From Vibrio sp. 10N.286.49.B1 (lineage in GTDB: Bacteria; Pseudomonadota; Gammaproteobacteria; Enterobacterales; Vibrionaceae): a stretch of DNA of 64,000 bases. The notes under the pieces were generated by a model. It was given only the letters and a program-made list of their open reading frames with translations, was not told the origin of the DNA and made no database searches. Position numbers and translations under genes: made by a program. The first letter of the stretch is position 1. Each line of letters starts with the position of its first letter. Positions 42,144-51,458 of this stretch are shown here, one piece after another. Location: assembly GCF_002873335.1 (NCBI RefSeq), contig NZ_MCUW01000078.1, positions 59,511-123,510 of the forward strand. The letters are read 5' to 3'.

Positions 42144-43205
42144 ATGAGCCACATCTTAGATTCGATTGATACAGTATACCCATTCCCTCCTAAGCCCGTT
42201 CTATTAACGGACCAGGAAAAGCAGCAGCACATATCCGCAATCAAAGCATTGTTGATAGAAAAAGACGCTGTGCTTATTGCCCACTATTATACCGATCCTG
42301 AAATTCAAGCATTAGCCGAAGAAACCGGTGGTTTTGTTGGTGATTCGCTTGAGATGGCCAAGTTTGGTAACCGTCACTCTGCATCAACCCTTATTATTGC
42401 TGGTGTGCGTTTTATGGGAGAATCTGCAAAGATCCTAACCCCCGAAAAACGTATCTTGATGCCAACGCTTGAGGCGGAATGCTCACTAGACTTAGGTTGT
42501 CCTGAAGACAAGTTCTCAGAATTTTGTGACGCTCACCCTGACCACACGGTAGTGGTTTACGCCAACACGTCAGCGGCAGTTAAAGCGCGCGCCGATTGGG
42601 TGGTGACCTCGAGTATCGCACTCGAGATCGTTGAGCATCTAGATGCGGAAGACAAGCCGATCATCTGGGGTCCAGATCGTCACCTTGGCTCGTATATCGC
42701 GAATCAAACCGGTGCAGATATGCTGCTTTGGCAGGGTGAATGTATCGTCCATGACGAGTTTTCGGCAAAAGCGCTGAAAGACATGAAGTCGGTGTACCCT
42801 GAAGCGGCAATTCTTGTTCACCCAGAGTCGCCAGCCAGTGTGGTTGAGTTAGCAGATTGTGTGGGCTCGACGAGCCAGTTGATTAAATCAGCAAAAGCAC
42901 TGCCGAATAAACAGCTTATTGTGGCCACCGATAAAGGCATTTTCTTTAAGATGCAGCAATTGGTCCCAGAGAAAGAACTTATCGAAGCACCGACTGCGGG
43001 CGCTGGCGCGACCTGTCGTAGCTGCGCGCACTGCCCTTGGATGGCGATGAATGGTTTGAAAGCGATTGAGAGCGCCTTGGTTGATGGCGGAAAAGAGCAT
43101 GAAGTCTTCGTTGACGAAGCCGTTCGAGTGAAGTCACTGATACCGTTGAACCGCATGCTAGATTTTGCTGAGCAGCTGCAGATTCAAGTGAAAGGCAACG
43201 CTTAG
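42144..43205 (+). CDS. nadA: Quinolinate synthase NadA
   Basis: NadA condenses iminoaspartate with dihydroxyacetone phosphate to quinolinate in NAD synthesis, using a [4Fe-4S] cluster. The 353-residue protein has [18 protein letters not shown], conserved Cys in [18 protein letters not shown] and [13 protein letters not shown], and the HPESP motif. The frame runs 120 bases upstream, but ATG 42144 gives [18 protein letters not shown], which aligns with the family. The gene is monocistronic and has its own terminator. Confidence 0.96.
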   Translation: MSHILDSIDTVYPFPPKPVLLTDQEKQQHISAIKALLIEKDAVLIAHYYTDPEIQALAEETGGFVGDSLEMAKFGNRHSASTLIIAGVRFMGESAKILTPEKRILMPTLEAECSLDLGCPEDKFSEFCDAHPDHTVVVYANTSAAVKARADWVVTSSIALEIVEHLDAEDKPIIWGPDRHLGSYIANQTGADMLLWQGECIVHDEFSAKALKDMKSVYPEAAILVHPESPASVVELADCVGSTSQLIKSAKALPNKQLIVATDKGIFFKMQQLVPEKELIEAPTAGAGATCRSCAHCPWMAMNGLKAIESALVDGGKEHEVFVDEAVRVKSLIPLNRMLDFAEQLQIQVKGNA

Positions 43206-43236
43206 CGCGCTAATCACATAGAATCGTTAATTTTAT

Positions 43237-43266
43237 TAAAAACCAGCCTTTTGGCTGGTTTTTTCA
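43237..43266 (+). terminator. Rho-independent terminator after nadA
   Basis: The stem AAACCAGCC/GGCTGGTTT is followed by a T run. Confidence 0.9.
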
Positions 43267-43307
43267 TATATGCTTAATAGCAATACTTACGAATAAAAAG
43301 GAATGTT

Positions 43308-44342
43308 GTGGTCATTTGGTTACAGCTAAGAAAGTGGTTTCATTCCCACCTGTTCGAGCTCAGATTAAAAAGCCTTGCGCTCATACTTGGGTTTTATGTT
43401 GCCTTATCTTGGGTGCTGCTTTGGGGCAGTGGGGAAGCGGACCTTACCGTTCCTTTTTCTCAGTTTATCTATTTTATGATTGTCACGGCATCCACGGTTG
43501 GTTATGGCGACCTGTCACCGACGACCGAGGCAGGACGGTGGGCGACGATACTTTTTATTATACCGGGAGGCTTAAGCCTTTTTGCTGCACTACTCGGAAG
43601 GTTGGCGGCGTTAGGGTTAGATTATTGGCGTTCAGGACAGTTAGGCAGAAGGACAGTAAAAGTGGACCAACACATTTTGATATTAGGCTGGAATGGCCAA
43701 AGAACCATGCATTTAATTCGAATGCTGCAACATGAAGAAACCGGGCGTCGGCCAATCGTATTGTGCAGCCGTTCTGATATTGAAAACCCATTACCTGGAG
43801 AAATTGATTTCGTCAAAGTGAACAGCTACACCGACGGAAGGGAAATGGAAAAAACGAACATCGAACAAGCCAGCTGTATCTTGATTGATAACCCAGAAGA
43901 TGACATCACCTTATCCGCTGCATTGTATTGCGCGAACCGAAATCCGACCGCTCATCTGCTGGTCTATTTCAAAGATGAAGCACTGAGTGAGTTATTGAGC
44001 CAACATTGTCCTAACTCAGAGTGTATCCCAGCGGTAGGGGCTGAGATGCTTGCTAAAGCGGCTGTTGACCCTGGATCAAGTGCTTTGCACCAAGAGCTAT
44101 TAAGCTCTACGCGGGGTATGACGCAATATTCAACCCGTTACCCGAATGATGCCACGGAGACAACGGTTGATACCTTATTCCACTGGATGAAAAAAGATTA
44201 TCAAGCCACGCTCATTGCGATTGATTCAGGTACAGGCATTACATTGAATCCGGATTTAGAACAGCCTATTCAAGCGGGTTGTAAGCTGTTTTATATTGCC
44301 GATGAGCGTATTGATAGCTTTTCTTGGCATGCCATCCAGTAG
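43308..44342 (+). CDS. Two-TM potassium channel with RCK-type cytosolic domain
   Basis: The 344-residue protein has two membrane helices (about 22-40 and 75-98) flanking a pore loop with the K+ filter TVGYGD (residues 63-68). A Rossmann-like RCK/TrkA-N domain follows (KVDQHILILGWNGQRTMHLIRML). The G-W-N-G-Q loop is an altered GxGxxG, so nucleotide binding may be weak. It starts at GTG 43308 with AAAGGA before it. It probably mediates regulated K+ flow. Confidence 0.87.
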   Translation: MVIWLQLRKWFHSHLFELRLKSLALILGFYVALSWVLLWGSGEADLTVPFSQFIYFMIVTASTVGYGDLSPTTEAGRWATILFIIPGGLSLFAALLGRLAALGLDYWRSGQLGRRTVKVDQHILILGWNGQRTMHLIRMLQHEETGRRPIVLCSRSDIENPLPGEIDFVKVNSYTDGREMEKTNIEQASCILIDNPEDDITLSAALYCANRNPTAHLLVYFKDEALSELLSQHCPNSECIPAVGAEMLAKAAVDPGSSALHQELLSSTRGMTQYSTRYPNDATETTVDTLFHWMKKDYQATLIAIDSGTGITLNPDLEQPIQAGCKLFYIADERIDSFSWHAIQ

Positions 44343-44502
44343 CCTTGGTGCTTGCCTAGATGCTTGCTTAGATGCTCATTTAGCCACCGACCGCGACGCC
44401 TGCATTGGCGTTGGTTCCGGACCGATAGCGGCAAGTAATATTTAGGCTCAAAATATAGCTTGATACAATAAGATATTCTGTTTATTATGCGCGCGTTTTT
44501 CT

Positions 44503-44524
44503 AATGAATGAACGTTCATTCATT
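44503..44524. promoter_or_regulatory. Perfect 22-bp palindrome upstream of the outer-membrane barrel gene
   Basis: AATGAATGAAC is followed directly by its exact reverse complement. The TGAACGTTCA core is typical of TetR-family operators. It lies 22 bases before the ATG of the barrel gene, where a bound repressor would block transcription. No TetR gene is in the window. Confidence 0.7.
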
Positions 44525-44546
44525 GAGTCTGGGAATGCTTTAGGTT

Positions 44547-45848
44547 ATGCGCGCACTTTCACTTACGTTTTGTTTATCTTTGCTCACGACTGCCTTCGCT
44601 GCTCAGGCTGGTGATGCACTCGTGATCCCGTCTTATGCACAACTTGAGGTGGATAAAGATGCCATCGCGTTTGAATCGGATGTGAATAAAGCTCAAGACG
44701 CGGTTCAATCTTATGACACCGCGGTCGATCGTTTAAAAAAAGAACCCGATAGCGATCGCTATGCAGACACCATTACCGACCTAAAGTATGGCAAACGGAA
44801 CTACCAAGAAATTAATGGTATGCCGATGTTTAGCTTTCTTGGCGGCCCGGCTTATACGCCAGAGCAAGGGCTTGTTCTGGCGGCGGGTGGACTGTATTCC
44901 TTTAAAACCGATCGTGACCAAGAAGATTTGCAACGTTCCGGCTTATCAATGTTCCTTATTGGGAACTACGTGGACTCTGAAACGGGTTACGGGCTCCGAG
45001 CCAATCACAATTTATTTTGGAACAATAACGATATTCAGTTTCGTGGTGCATGGGAAGCCGGATCTCAAGGCAAACACTATTGGGGTGTCGGCTACGATGA
45101 CGCGCAAGATTTTGAGTTTGGAGAAACCACTCAATATAAAGCCACGGTTAATAACTACGATGGCGCGTTGATCTTCAGAATGGTCGACAATTGGTTTGTT
45201 GGTCCGTCAATCCGAGTGAACTATTTTAAGCCGACAACGGATCCAGACTCCGCCATTCTAGACAGTAATTACAATGAATTTAAAGACAAGCCATTTACTT
45301 GGGGCTTGGGCGCGACACTGCAATACGATAGCCGCGATGTCGTGGTGAATGCGTGGAGTGGCTCACTATTTCGAGCTGAGGCGTTGGCATTTAGCGAAGC
45401 GTTAGGCAGCCAAGCTGAGTACCAAAAGCTGAACGTCGACTTTCGTCATTACTACAGTATTGAAGAGGGGCGAGTGATTGCGGTTCTCAGCCAGTATCAA
45501 CAGGCGTTTGGTGACGTTCCCTATTATGATATGCCGGAGCTGGGCGGTGCTAACTCGATGCGAGGTTACTATCAAGGGCAATATCGCGACCGAACCACAG
45601 CCGAGGTGACGGCAGAGTATCGTCATACCTTCCGTCGTGATAATGGCGCGCTCTCCGCGCATGGCATGACAGTGTGGACGGGTGTTGGTGCGGTGGGCGA
45701 ATCAGTTGAAGATTTATCAGGCCATGCCATTATTTCTTATGGGGTGGGTTATCGATATGAACTGCAACCTAGAATGAACATACGACTCGACTTAGGCATG
45801 GGAAAACACGGCTCGGCGTTTTACTTTAACTTTACCGAAGCCTTCTAA
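44547..45848 (+). CDS. BamA/TamA-type surface antigen outer-membrane protein
   Basis: The 433-residue protein has a signal peptide (cleavage after AQA, about residue 21), a helical stretch (45-75), then a 16-strand-like barrel. The barrel includes GGANSMRGYYQGQYRD, matching the (V)RGF loop motif of the Omp85 barrel family, and ends in Phe (FNFTEAF), as outer-membrane barrels do. There are no POTRA repeats. Its role is not known. A palindromic operator precedes it and a terminator follows. Confidence 0.82.
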   Translation: MRALSLTFCLSLLTTAFAAQAGDALVIPSYAQLEVDKDAIAFESDVNKAQDAVQSYDTAVDRLKKEPDSDRYADTITDLKYGKRNYQEINGMPMFSFLGGPAYTPEQGLVLAAGGLYSFKTDRDQEDLQRSGLSMFLIGNYVDSETGYGLRANHNLFWNNNDIQFRGAWEAGSQGKHYWGVGYDDAQDFEFGETTQYKATVNNYDGALIFRMVDNWFVGPSIRVNYFKPTTDPDSAILDSNYNEFKDKPFTWGLGATLQYDSRDVVVNAWSGSLFRAEALAFSEALGSQAEYQKLNVDFRHYYSIEEGRVIAVLSQYQQAFGDVPYYDMPELGGANSMRGYYQGQYRDRTTAEVTAEYRHTFRRDNGALSAHGMTVWTGVGAVGESVEDLSGHAIISYGVGYRYELQPRMNIRLDLGMGKHGSAFYFNFTEAF

Positions 45849-45947
45849 CGCTATCCGCGAAAGGTTGATGAAACGTACCGGCCGTGCTGAGTGCGCTCAG
45901 AGCTTTTTAGTGGTTAAACCAAAGACTGATCTGGTGACAACGCCTGT

Positions 45948-45979
45948 AAAAAAGCCTCGGAGAATTGCCGAGGCTTTTT
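45948..45979 (+). terminator. Rho-independent terminator after the barrel gene
   Basis: The stem AAAAGCCTCGG/CCGAGGCTTTT is followed by a T run. Confidence 0.88.
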
Positions 45980-46066
45980 CGTACGTCACGACGATGACTT
46001 TTCAATGCTTAGGCAAGCGATTAAAGCTATTAAAGCTGTGAAAGCGAGTCAAACGCCGCTAGGCTG

Positions 46067-46636
46067 CTATTGCTGGTCAGCCAACATCGCGCCTTTTTGT
46101 GTAATGCCACAAAGCATGACAGGCATTGCGTTGTATATCTCTTCGAACTGCTCTAACCCTTCGATTCCTTGCGCCTGAAGTGTCGCAATCGACGTTTCAG
46201 GGTCAAATAACATACTCAGAGACAGCAAAACACCCCCAAGCAGCGCATTATCTTCACTGTCTTCTGGCATCAGCACTTCCCAATCGTCACGAGCAAGCTG
46301 CCAGCCTTGGAGAACGCCTTCGCAGAAATCTTTGGTCTGTTGCGTCACGATCTCTTCTTCATCGAGCTGGCATGCTTCAGGCCACTGCCATTCACCGTCT
46401 AAAAGTGCCGGACGGTATTGATTCCATAGCTCGATGACCGCGTGAGCATAAGTTTCAAGCTGCTCACCGGACGTAAACGGAGCCACCTCATTGCCGCCCC
46501 ATAGGAAGGGTAACCACTCTTCTGGTGGTAGCGTATGAGGCGCTGACGCCATGGAAGTAATAAAACCTTGAGTTTGCGCTTCGTTCAAGAGTTTTCCGTC
46601 AAGTTCAGGAAGGGAAAGTATGTCTTTTAATTCCAA
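46067..46636 (-). CDS. UPF0149 (YecA/YgfB-like) family protein
   Basis: A 189-residue acidic protein with the UPF0149 pattern (EAQTQGFITSMASAPHTLPPEEWLPFLWG, then FCEGVLQGWQLARDDWE). There is no C-terminal SEC-C zinc motif. The function is unknown. The minus strand gene is divergent from the hybrid kinase. Confidence 0.8.
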   Translation of the reverse strand: MELKDILSLPELDGKLLNEAQTQGFITSMASAPHTLPPEEWLPFLWGGNEVAPFTSGEQLETYAHAVIELWNQYRPALLDGEWQWPEACQLDEEEIVTQQTKDFCEGVLQGWQLARDDWEVLMPEDSEDNALLGGVLLSLSMLFDPETSIATLQAQGIEGLEQFEEIYNAMPVMLCGITQKGAMLADQQ

Positions 46637-46821
46637 AATGATTTACCGTTAAGACGTAAATGATAGCTAATAGTATCAAGCTATCGCGGAGTAGATCTAT
46701 CGCTTCGTTGAACTATCTACGAATATATCGCCTACTCTATGCCTTTTAGATACCTGGTGCCCTCTAGATACCTGATACTCTCCTCTAGATACTAATAGAA
46801 GAAAGGATTGCTTCTTACGCT

Positions 46822-49038
46822 ATGTTGATTCGAAAGTCTTTAAAGAAAAAAAGTATCGTTGCGTTGACGATCTACCTTGCGATCTTTCTTGCTGTGTTTG
46901 GCAGTATTGCTTATTGGGCGGTGGAATCGCCAGTAAGAGAAAAGCTCGAAGAAAACCTAGATATCAAAAATGAGTTTTTAGCGTCTGAGATTTCGGCGCC
47001 TTTACATAGCTCGGCTGGCGTACTGAAAAGTATTGTCGGTATTGGGCAGGCAATTGAAGACACACATTCACTCGATCTCGCGTTACGTCAAATCTTTAAA
47101 CTGAATGAAGGCATCGTGGTGAGTGGCGGATTGTGGCCTGAACCGTATTCTATTGACGACCATGTAAGGCTATCGAGCCTATTTTATAACCGAACCGCAC
47201 AAGGGGAGGTGGATAAAATAAACCTATGGAATAACCCTGAGGCGGACGGCTACAATGTTGAGCCTTGGTACACATCGGTCATAGGACAACCGGCCAATAC
47301 GATTGCTTGGTCCGAAGTGTATATCGACCCTTATACCCACGTACAAATGATCACCGCTTCATCGCCTTATTACATCGATGATAAGTTTGCTGGTGTTGCA
47401 ACCGTTGACTTGTCGTTAGATAACCTCATTCGCTTTGTAAAACGCAAGGCGCAAGAGCGTGACTTAGGGATTGTCGTCAGAGACGCCAACAAACAAGTCA
47501 TCACCGAATACAATTTTCGTGTCAGTCGAGACATCTACACCAGCAAGCGCACCTTTGGTGATTTTGATTGGCATTTGGAGGTTGTCAATGCTCGTCACCT
47601 CGTTGCCGATCAGGTTTTTGATATCGTCATGAGTGTTGAATTAGGCATTCTGCCCGTCTTGCTTGCGTGTGTGATGTTTGGGTATTACTTGATCAATCAG
47701 TATTTGATCAAGCCGATCACTATCATCGCAAAGAAAGCCGATGCTTCCCGTCAAGGCGGCAACATTGATATGCGCTACGAAAGCCCCGATGAGATTCGTT
47801 ACCTTATTGATTCGTTTAACCAAAAAACGGTGTACCTAGAACAGGAACGGATTAAAGCCCAAGCGTCGACACAAGCGAAAACGGCCTTTCTTGCCACACT
47901 TTCTCACGAGATCCGTACGCCAATGAATGGCGTGTTAGGCACCGCGCAGCTATTGCTTAAATCCGAGTTATCAATAGAGCAGCGCAAACATTTAAAAACA
48001 CTCTACGACTCTGGCGACCATATGATGGTGTTGCTTAACGAAATCCTAGATTATTCGAAGATTGAACAAGGCCATCTAGAGCTAGAACGCAGTCCCTTCC
48101 CGCTGAGCTCCATCATCGGTAGCATACACAGCGTCTACCATACGCTGTGTAACGAGAAAGGACTGACCTTTAACGTTCATTCCGATGTAGACGATTCTCG
48201 TTGGTATGAGGGTGACAAGGCTCGCCTGCGCCAAGTCTTGTTTAACTTGCTCAACAACGCCATCAAGTTCACCCCTGAAGGGAAGGTAGACGTCTATTTT
48301 TCTGAACAGTTGCAGCAAGAACCGCAGCAAAATAAAAACATCTTGAAGATCACGGTAGTGGATACCGGCATTGGTATTTCTCCCCAAGCACAACAACGGA
48401 TATTCAAACCCTTTGAGCAAGCTGAATCCAGCACCACACGCCGATTTGGAGGGACGGGCTTAGGACTTGCCATTGTTCGTGAGATTGTGCTGGGTATGGA
48501 TGGTAACATTGTACTCAAGAGCGAAGAAGGGCAGGGCTCTCGGTTTGATATCTCTTTACAACTTGACTGTTGCGAACCTCAAAGTGATGCGATCCACGTT
48601 GAACGCAAAATGGACTACAGCGGATTGAAGGTCCTTATCGTGGAAGACAACCGCACGAATACCATCATTATTGAGGCTTTCATGCGCAGGAAAGGGTTTA
48701 GCACGTTCAGCGTCGTTAATGGTGAATTGGCCCTGTCGGCCATTACCGAGCAGCGATATGACCTCGTGCTCATGGATAATCACATGCCAGTCATGGACGG
48801 CGTTGACGCCATCGCTGGTATTCGAGCCATGGAGAGTAGCGAAAAAGACACGCTGATATTTGGTTGTACCGCAGATGTGTTTAAAGAGACTCGAGAGCGC
48901 ATGTTAGCGGCTGGGGCAGACGTTATCATTGCTAAGCCGATTGATGAGCTCGTCCTTGATGACGCCTTGTACCAGCATGCCAAGAAGCTGTTTCAGTTCC
49001 AAGGTGCATTGCCCGTTAAAGCCTCGAGCAACGCCTAA
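46822..49038 (+). CDS. Cache-domain hybrid sensor histidine kinase, CqsR-like
   Basis: The 738-residue protein has a membrane helix (12-33), a periplasmic double-Cache-like domain (35-265, with Trp105 in SGGLWPEPY and Asp196 in VATVDLS), and a second helix (270-290). A HAMP-like linker leads to HisKA with His362 in LSHEIRTPMNG, the HATPase (DTGIGIS, GGTGLGLAI), and a receiver domain with phospho-Asp in LVLMDNHMPVMDG. Architecture and position after tol-pal-nadA fit the quorum-sensing kinase CqsR of V. cholerae, but LuxQ-like kinases share this layout. There is no Hpt domain, so the signal would need a separate phosphotransfer protein such as LuxU. Confidence 0.8.
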   Translation: MLIRKSLKKKSIVALTIYLAIFLAVFGSIAYWAVESPVREKLEENLDIKNEFLASEISAPLHSSAGVLKSIVGIGQAIEDTHSLDLALRQIFKLNEGIVVSGGLWPEPYSIDDHVRLSSLFYNRTAQGEVDKINLWNNPEADGYNVEPWYTSVIGQPANTIAWSEVYIDPYTHVQMITASSPYYIDDKFAGVATVDLSLDNLIRFVKRKAQERDLGIVVRDANKQVITEYNFRVSRDIYTSKRTFGDFDWHLEVVNARHLVADQVFDIVMSVELGILPVLLACVMFGYYLINQYLIKPITIIAKKADASRQGGNIDMRYESPDEIRYLIDSFNQKTVYLEQERIKAQASTQAKTAFLATLSHEIRTPMNGVLGTAQLLLKSELSIEQRKHLKTLYDSGDHMMVLLNEILDYSKIEQGHLELERSPFPLSSIIGSIHSVYHTLCNEKGLTFNVHSDVDDSRWYEGDKARLRQVLFNLLNNAIKFTPEGKVDVYFSEQLQQEPQQNKNILKITVVDTGIGISPQAQQRIFKPFEQAESSTTRRFGGTGLGLAIVREIVLGMDGNIVLKSEEGQGSRFDISLQLDCCEPQSDAIHVERKMDYSGLKVLIVEDNRTNTIIIEAFMRRKGFSTFSVVNGELALSAITEQRYDLVLMDNHMPVMDGVDAIAGIRAMESSEKDTLIFGCTADVFKETRERMLAAGADVIIAKPIDELVLDDALYQHAKKLFQFQGALPVKASSNA

Positions 49039-49462
49039 TATGTTGTTGCCCAAAATAACGACTTTCATCCATTAATGTACCGATCTTGTCTACCTTTGTT
49101 CTGAAGGTAGGCAGCGCGTCTTTCCATTCACTCGTACGCTCCGCTATCGCCTCCGTCTCATCCCTCTGGCTTTGACTGAACCAGCTATCCCTACCACGTC
49201 ATTAAATTACTTATTCAGGTCGATAACTCACTGAATGCGGGCGGTATTTGCAAGTAATGTAGGAATATTACGGAATCTAGTGAATATCTCTAACTTAGTA
49301 CTGAAAAATGGTGATTAATTTACTTGCTCAGTAAAAATACGGAATGTAAAACTACTAATATGGTGTTTTAATAGCGCACATAACTGGATGGTTTGTTTTG
49401 TCTGGTTTATTGGTTTGATATTTGTCTATTACATTAGTTTTTTATTCTGTAGGAATTGAGCG
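49039..49462. other. Intergenic region between the hybrid kinase and alaE
   Basis: A hairpin (CTACCTT/AAGGTAG, 49090-49110) lies about 50 bases after the kinase stop and has no T run. The last 150 bases are AT-rich and presumably hold the alaE promoter. No gene was seen. Confidence 0.4.
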
Positions 49463-49912
49463 GTGAAACCTAAAGCCCCTTTTTGCATTCGCAACGCAGC
49501 AGCAGATACGTTCGCGATGGTAGTATTTTGTTTTGTTTCTGGCATGTTGATCGAAGTGCTGGTGTCCGGTATGACATTTGAGCAGTCACTTGCCTCACGT
49601 CTACTGTCTATTCCAGTTAACATTGCGATTGCCATGCCTTACGGACTTTTTCGTGATTGGGCATTAAAGCAAGGTGCAAAAGTATCGGGTTCAGGCTTTA
49701 TGAAAGCGGTCGCCGACCTTATTGCCTACGTTGCCTTTCAATCACCCGTGTATGCCGCTATCTTGCTCACGGTTGGCGCGTCGACGGACCAAATCATCAC
49801 CGCCGTATCGAGTAATGCTGTTGTATCGTGTGGGATGGGTGTACTTTATGGCTACTTCTTAGATTCTTGCCGTCGCTGGTTCCGAGTTCCCGGTTACCAT
49901 CAAAGCATCTAA
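49463..49912 (+). CDS. alaE: L-alanine exporter AlaE
   Basis: A 149-residue protein with four membrane helices (about 10-32, 45-62, 80-103 and 112-133). [20 protein letters not shown] near the start and [22 protein letters not shown] are hallmarks of AlaE (YgaW). It exports L-alanine to avoid toxic build-up. The start is GTG 49463. Confidence 0.9.
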   Translation: MKPKAPFCIRNAAADTFAMVVFCFVSGMLIEVLVSGMTFEQSLASRLLSIPVNIAIAMPYGLFRDWALKQGAKVSGSGFMKAVADLIAYVAFQSPVYAAILLTVGASTDQIITAVSSNAVVSCGMGVLYGYFLDSCRRWFRVPGYHQSI

Positions 49913-50051
49913 TCGATGAACATTTGATCGAATTAATCATAAAGTAAGCAAACAATTAAAAAAGAGCGCTTTTTTCCAAGTTTAGGGTTGACCAATACAC
50001 GGATAATCATTAAATTAGCGCCTCGTCAGCACGCAAGGCTGACAACAAAAC

Positions 50052-50139
50052 GGTGAGTTGTCCGAGTGGCTGAAGGAGCACGCCTGGAAAGTGTGTGTAC
50101 GGCAACGTACCGAGAGTTCGAATCTCTCACTCACCGCCA
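50052..50139 (+). tRNA. tRNA-Ser (GGA)
   Basis: An 88-base cloverleaf: acceptor GGTGAGT/ACTCACC, discriminator G and encoded CCA at 50137-50139. The anticodon stem CACGC/GTGTG holds the loop CTGGAAA, so the anticodon is GGA. It has the long variable arm (GTACGGCAACGTAC) of class II tRNAs and TTCGAAT in the T loop. It is followed by an integrase, as is common at island insertion sites. Confidence 0.97.
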
Positions 50140-50145
50140 CATTCT

Positions 50146-50174
50146 AAAAGGTCTGATTTATCAGGCCTTTTCTC
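50146..50174 (+). terminator. Terminator after tRNA-Ser
   Basis: The stem AAAAGGTCTGA/TCAGGCCTTTT (one wobble) closes a short loop and is followed by TCTCG. Confidence 0.75.
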
Positions 50175-50221
50175 GTTTTAGGGCTGTGTGCTATCAACCG
50201 AAAGGTACAAAATAGCAGACA

Positions 50222-51385
50222 ATGAATACGGCCACATTACCTAGCTATACAACCCGTCAATGCACTTATCTAGTTCGTAGTAGAACAGGCATCTATTCGT
50301 TTAGATGGAATATTCTTTCCAATGGTAAGCATCATCAACCTAAGCTCTCACTGCGAACTAGAAACTATCTTGAGGCTATACAGCTCTCATCCAAACTGGC
50401 TCTAACACTGCAAAAGCTCGTCAATCCTTCACTAGACGAAGTAAAAGCTGTTTACAGTGAATACAAAGGGCAATCCGCTAAGCAATCCACTCTTATAAGC
50501 TCAATTGATATTGAATCTTGCCTCTCTGATTTGTCTCCAAAGAGCATTGTAGAGTACAGGGGGTGTTGGAATAGTTTTGTTCAATCATTGAAGGGCGATG
50601 ACGTCACCGTAGTAAGCGTTAGACAAGAGCACATCGAGCGTTGGAAAGATACTCAGACTTGCAGTCAGATAACGCTAAAGAAAAAGCTTAGATTGCTCTC
50701 TAGTTGTTTTAACAGATTAGAGATAGAGCACGATACCAAGTGGTTTGCTATTACGGTGAAAGAAAACCCTGTTAGACCAAAACGAGCAATGACCGATAGT
50801 GAGGTTAAGAAGGTTCTAAAGGCTACAGCGAAATTCAAGCCTAAATCAGTCGGTTATGATGTTGGTAGTTGGAAGTATTACCTACCAAGAATCGCATGCC
50901 TTACTGGTTGTCGATTAAATGAAATTGCTCAACTATATGTTAGCGATATTAATATCGGAGATATGCCCTATATCTCTATAAATGACAATGGGTTAGATAA
51001 GAGAATCAAGAACAAAGCTAGTGCTAGATAAGTGCCAATTAACGATGCACTAATGGCGTTAATGATGCCTCTATTAGCCCACAGAAAGGGCTGTGAGCGT
51101 TTGTTTGATGACTTGCCTTACAGTGCCAGCAATGGCTATAACAGTGCCCCTAGCAAGTGGTTTGGGAGTTTGTGCCGTACATCACCGAAACTTAAAGATA
51201 TTAGCTTTCACTCTATAAGACATTGCACGATAACAAAGCTATTCAATGAAGGGATAAAAGAGGAATTAATCGGTTCATTGATGGGGCATAGCATTGGTAA
51301 ATTGACCACTGGTAAAGTCTATATGTCAGGTTACAACTACGCTAACAAACACGATGCAATATCAAGGCTAACCCTAATGGATTGA
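50222..51385 (+). pseudogene. Tyrosine integrase split by one in-frame TAA
   Basis: Two open frames, 50222-51031 (269 residues) and 51032-51385 (117 residues), lie in the same frame and are separated only by TAA at 51029-51031. Together they form a tyrosine recombinase of about 387 residues: an N-terminal arm domain, a core-binding domain (about 88-175), and a catalytic domain with Arg in TGCRLNEIAQL before the stop. HSIRH, LMGHSIG and the Tyr region VYMSGYNYANK come after it. Neither half has all catalytic residues. The gene starts 83 bases after the tRNA-Ser. Readthrough of TAA or a separate restart at GTG 51032 cannot be excluded, but loss of function is most likely. Confidence 0.88.
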
Positions 51386-51458
51386 TGTGAGCTTGGTTTA
51401 GTATCTCTGGGCGATATGTTGTACAATAATACCCTTATTATTTAGGGAGATAGTGTTA

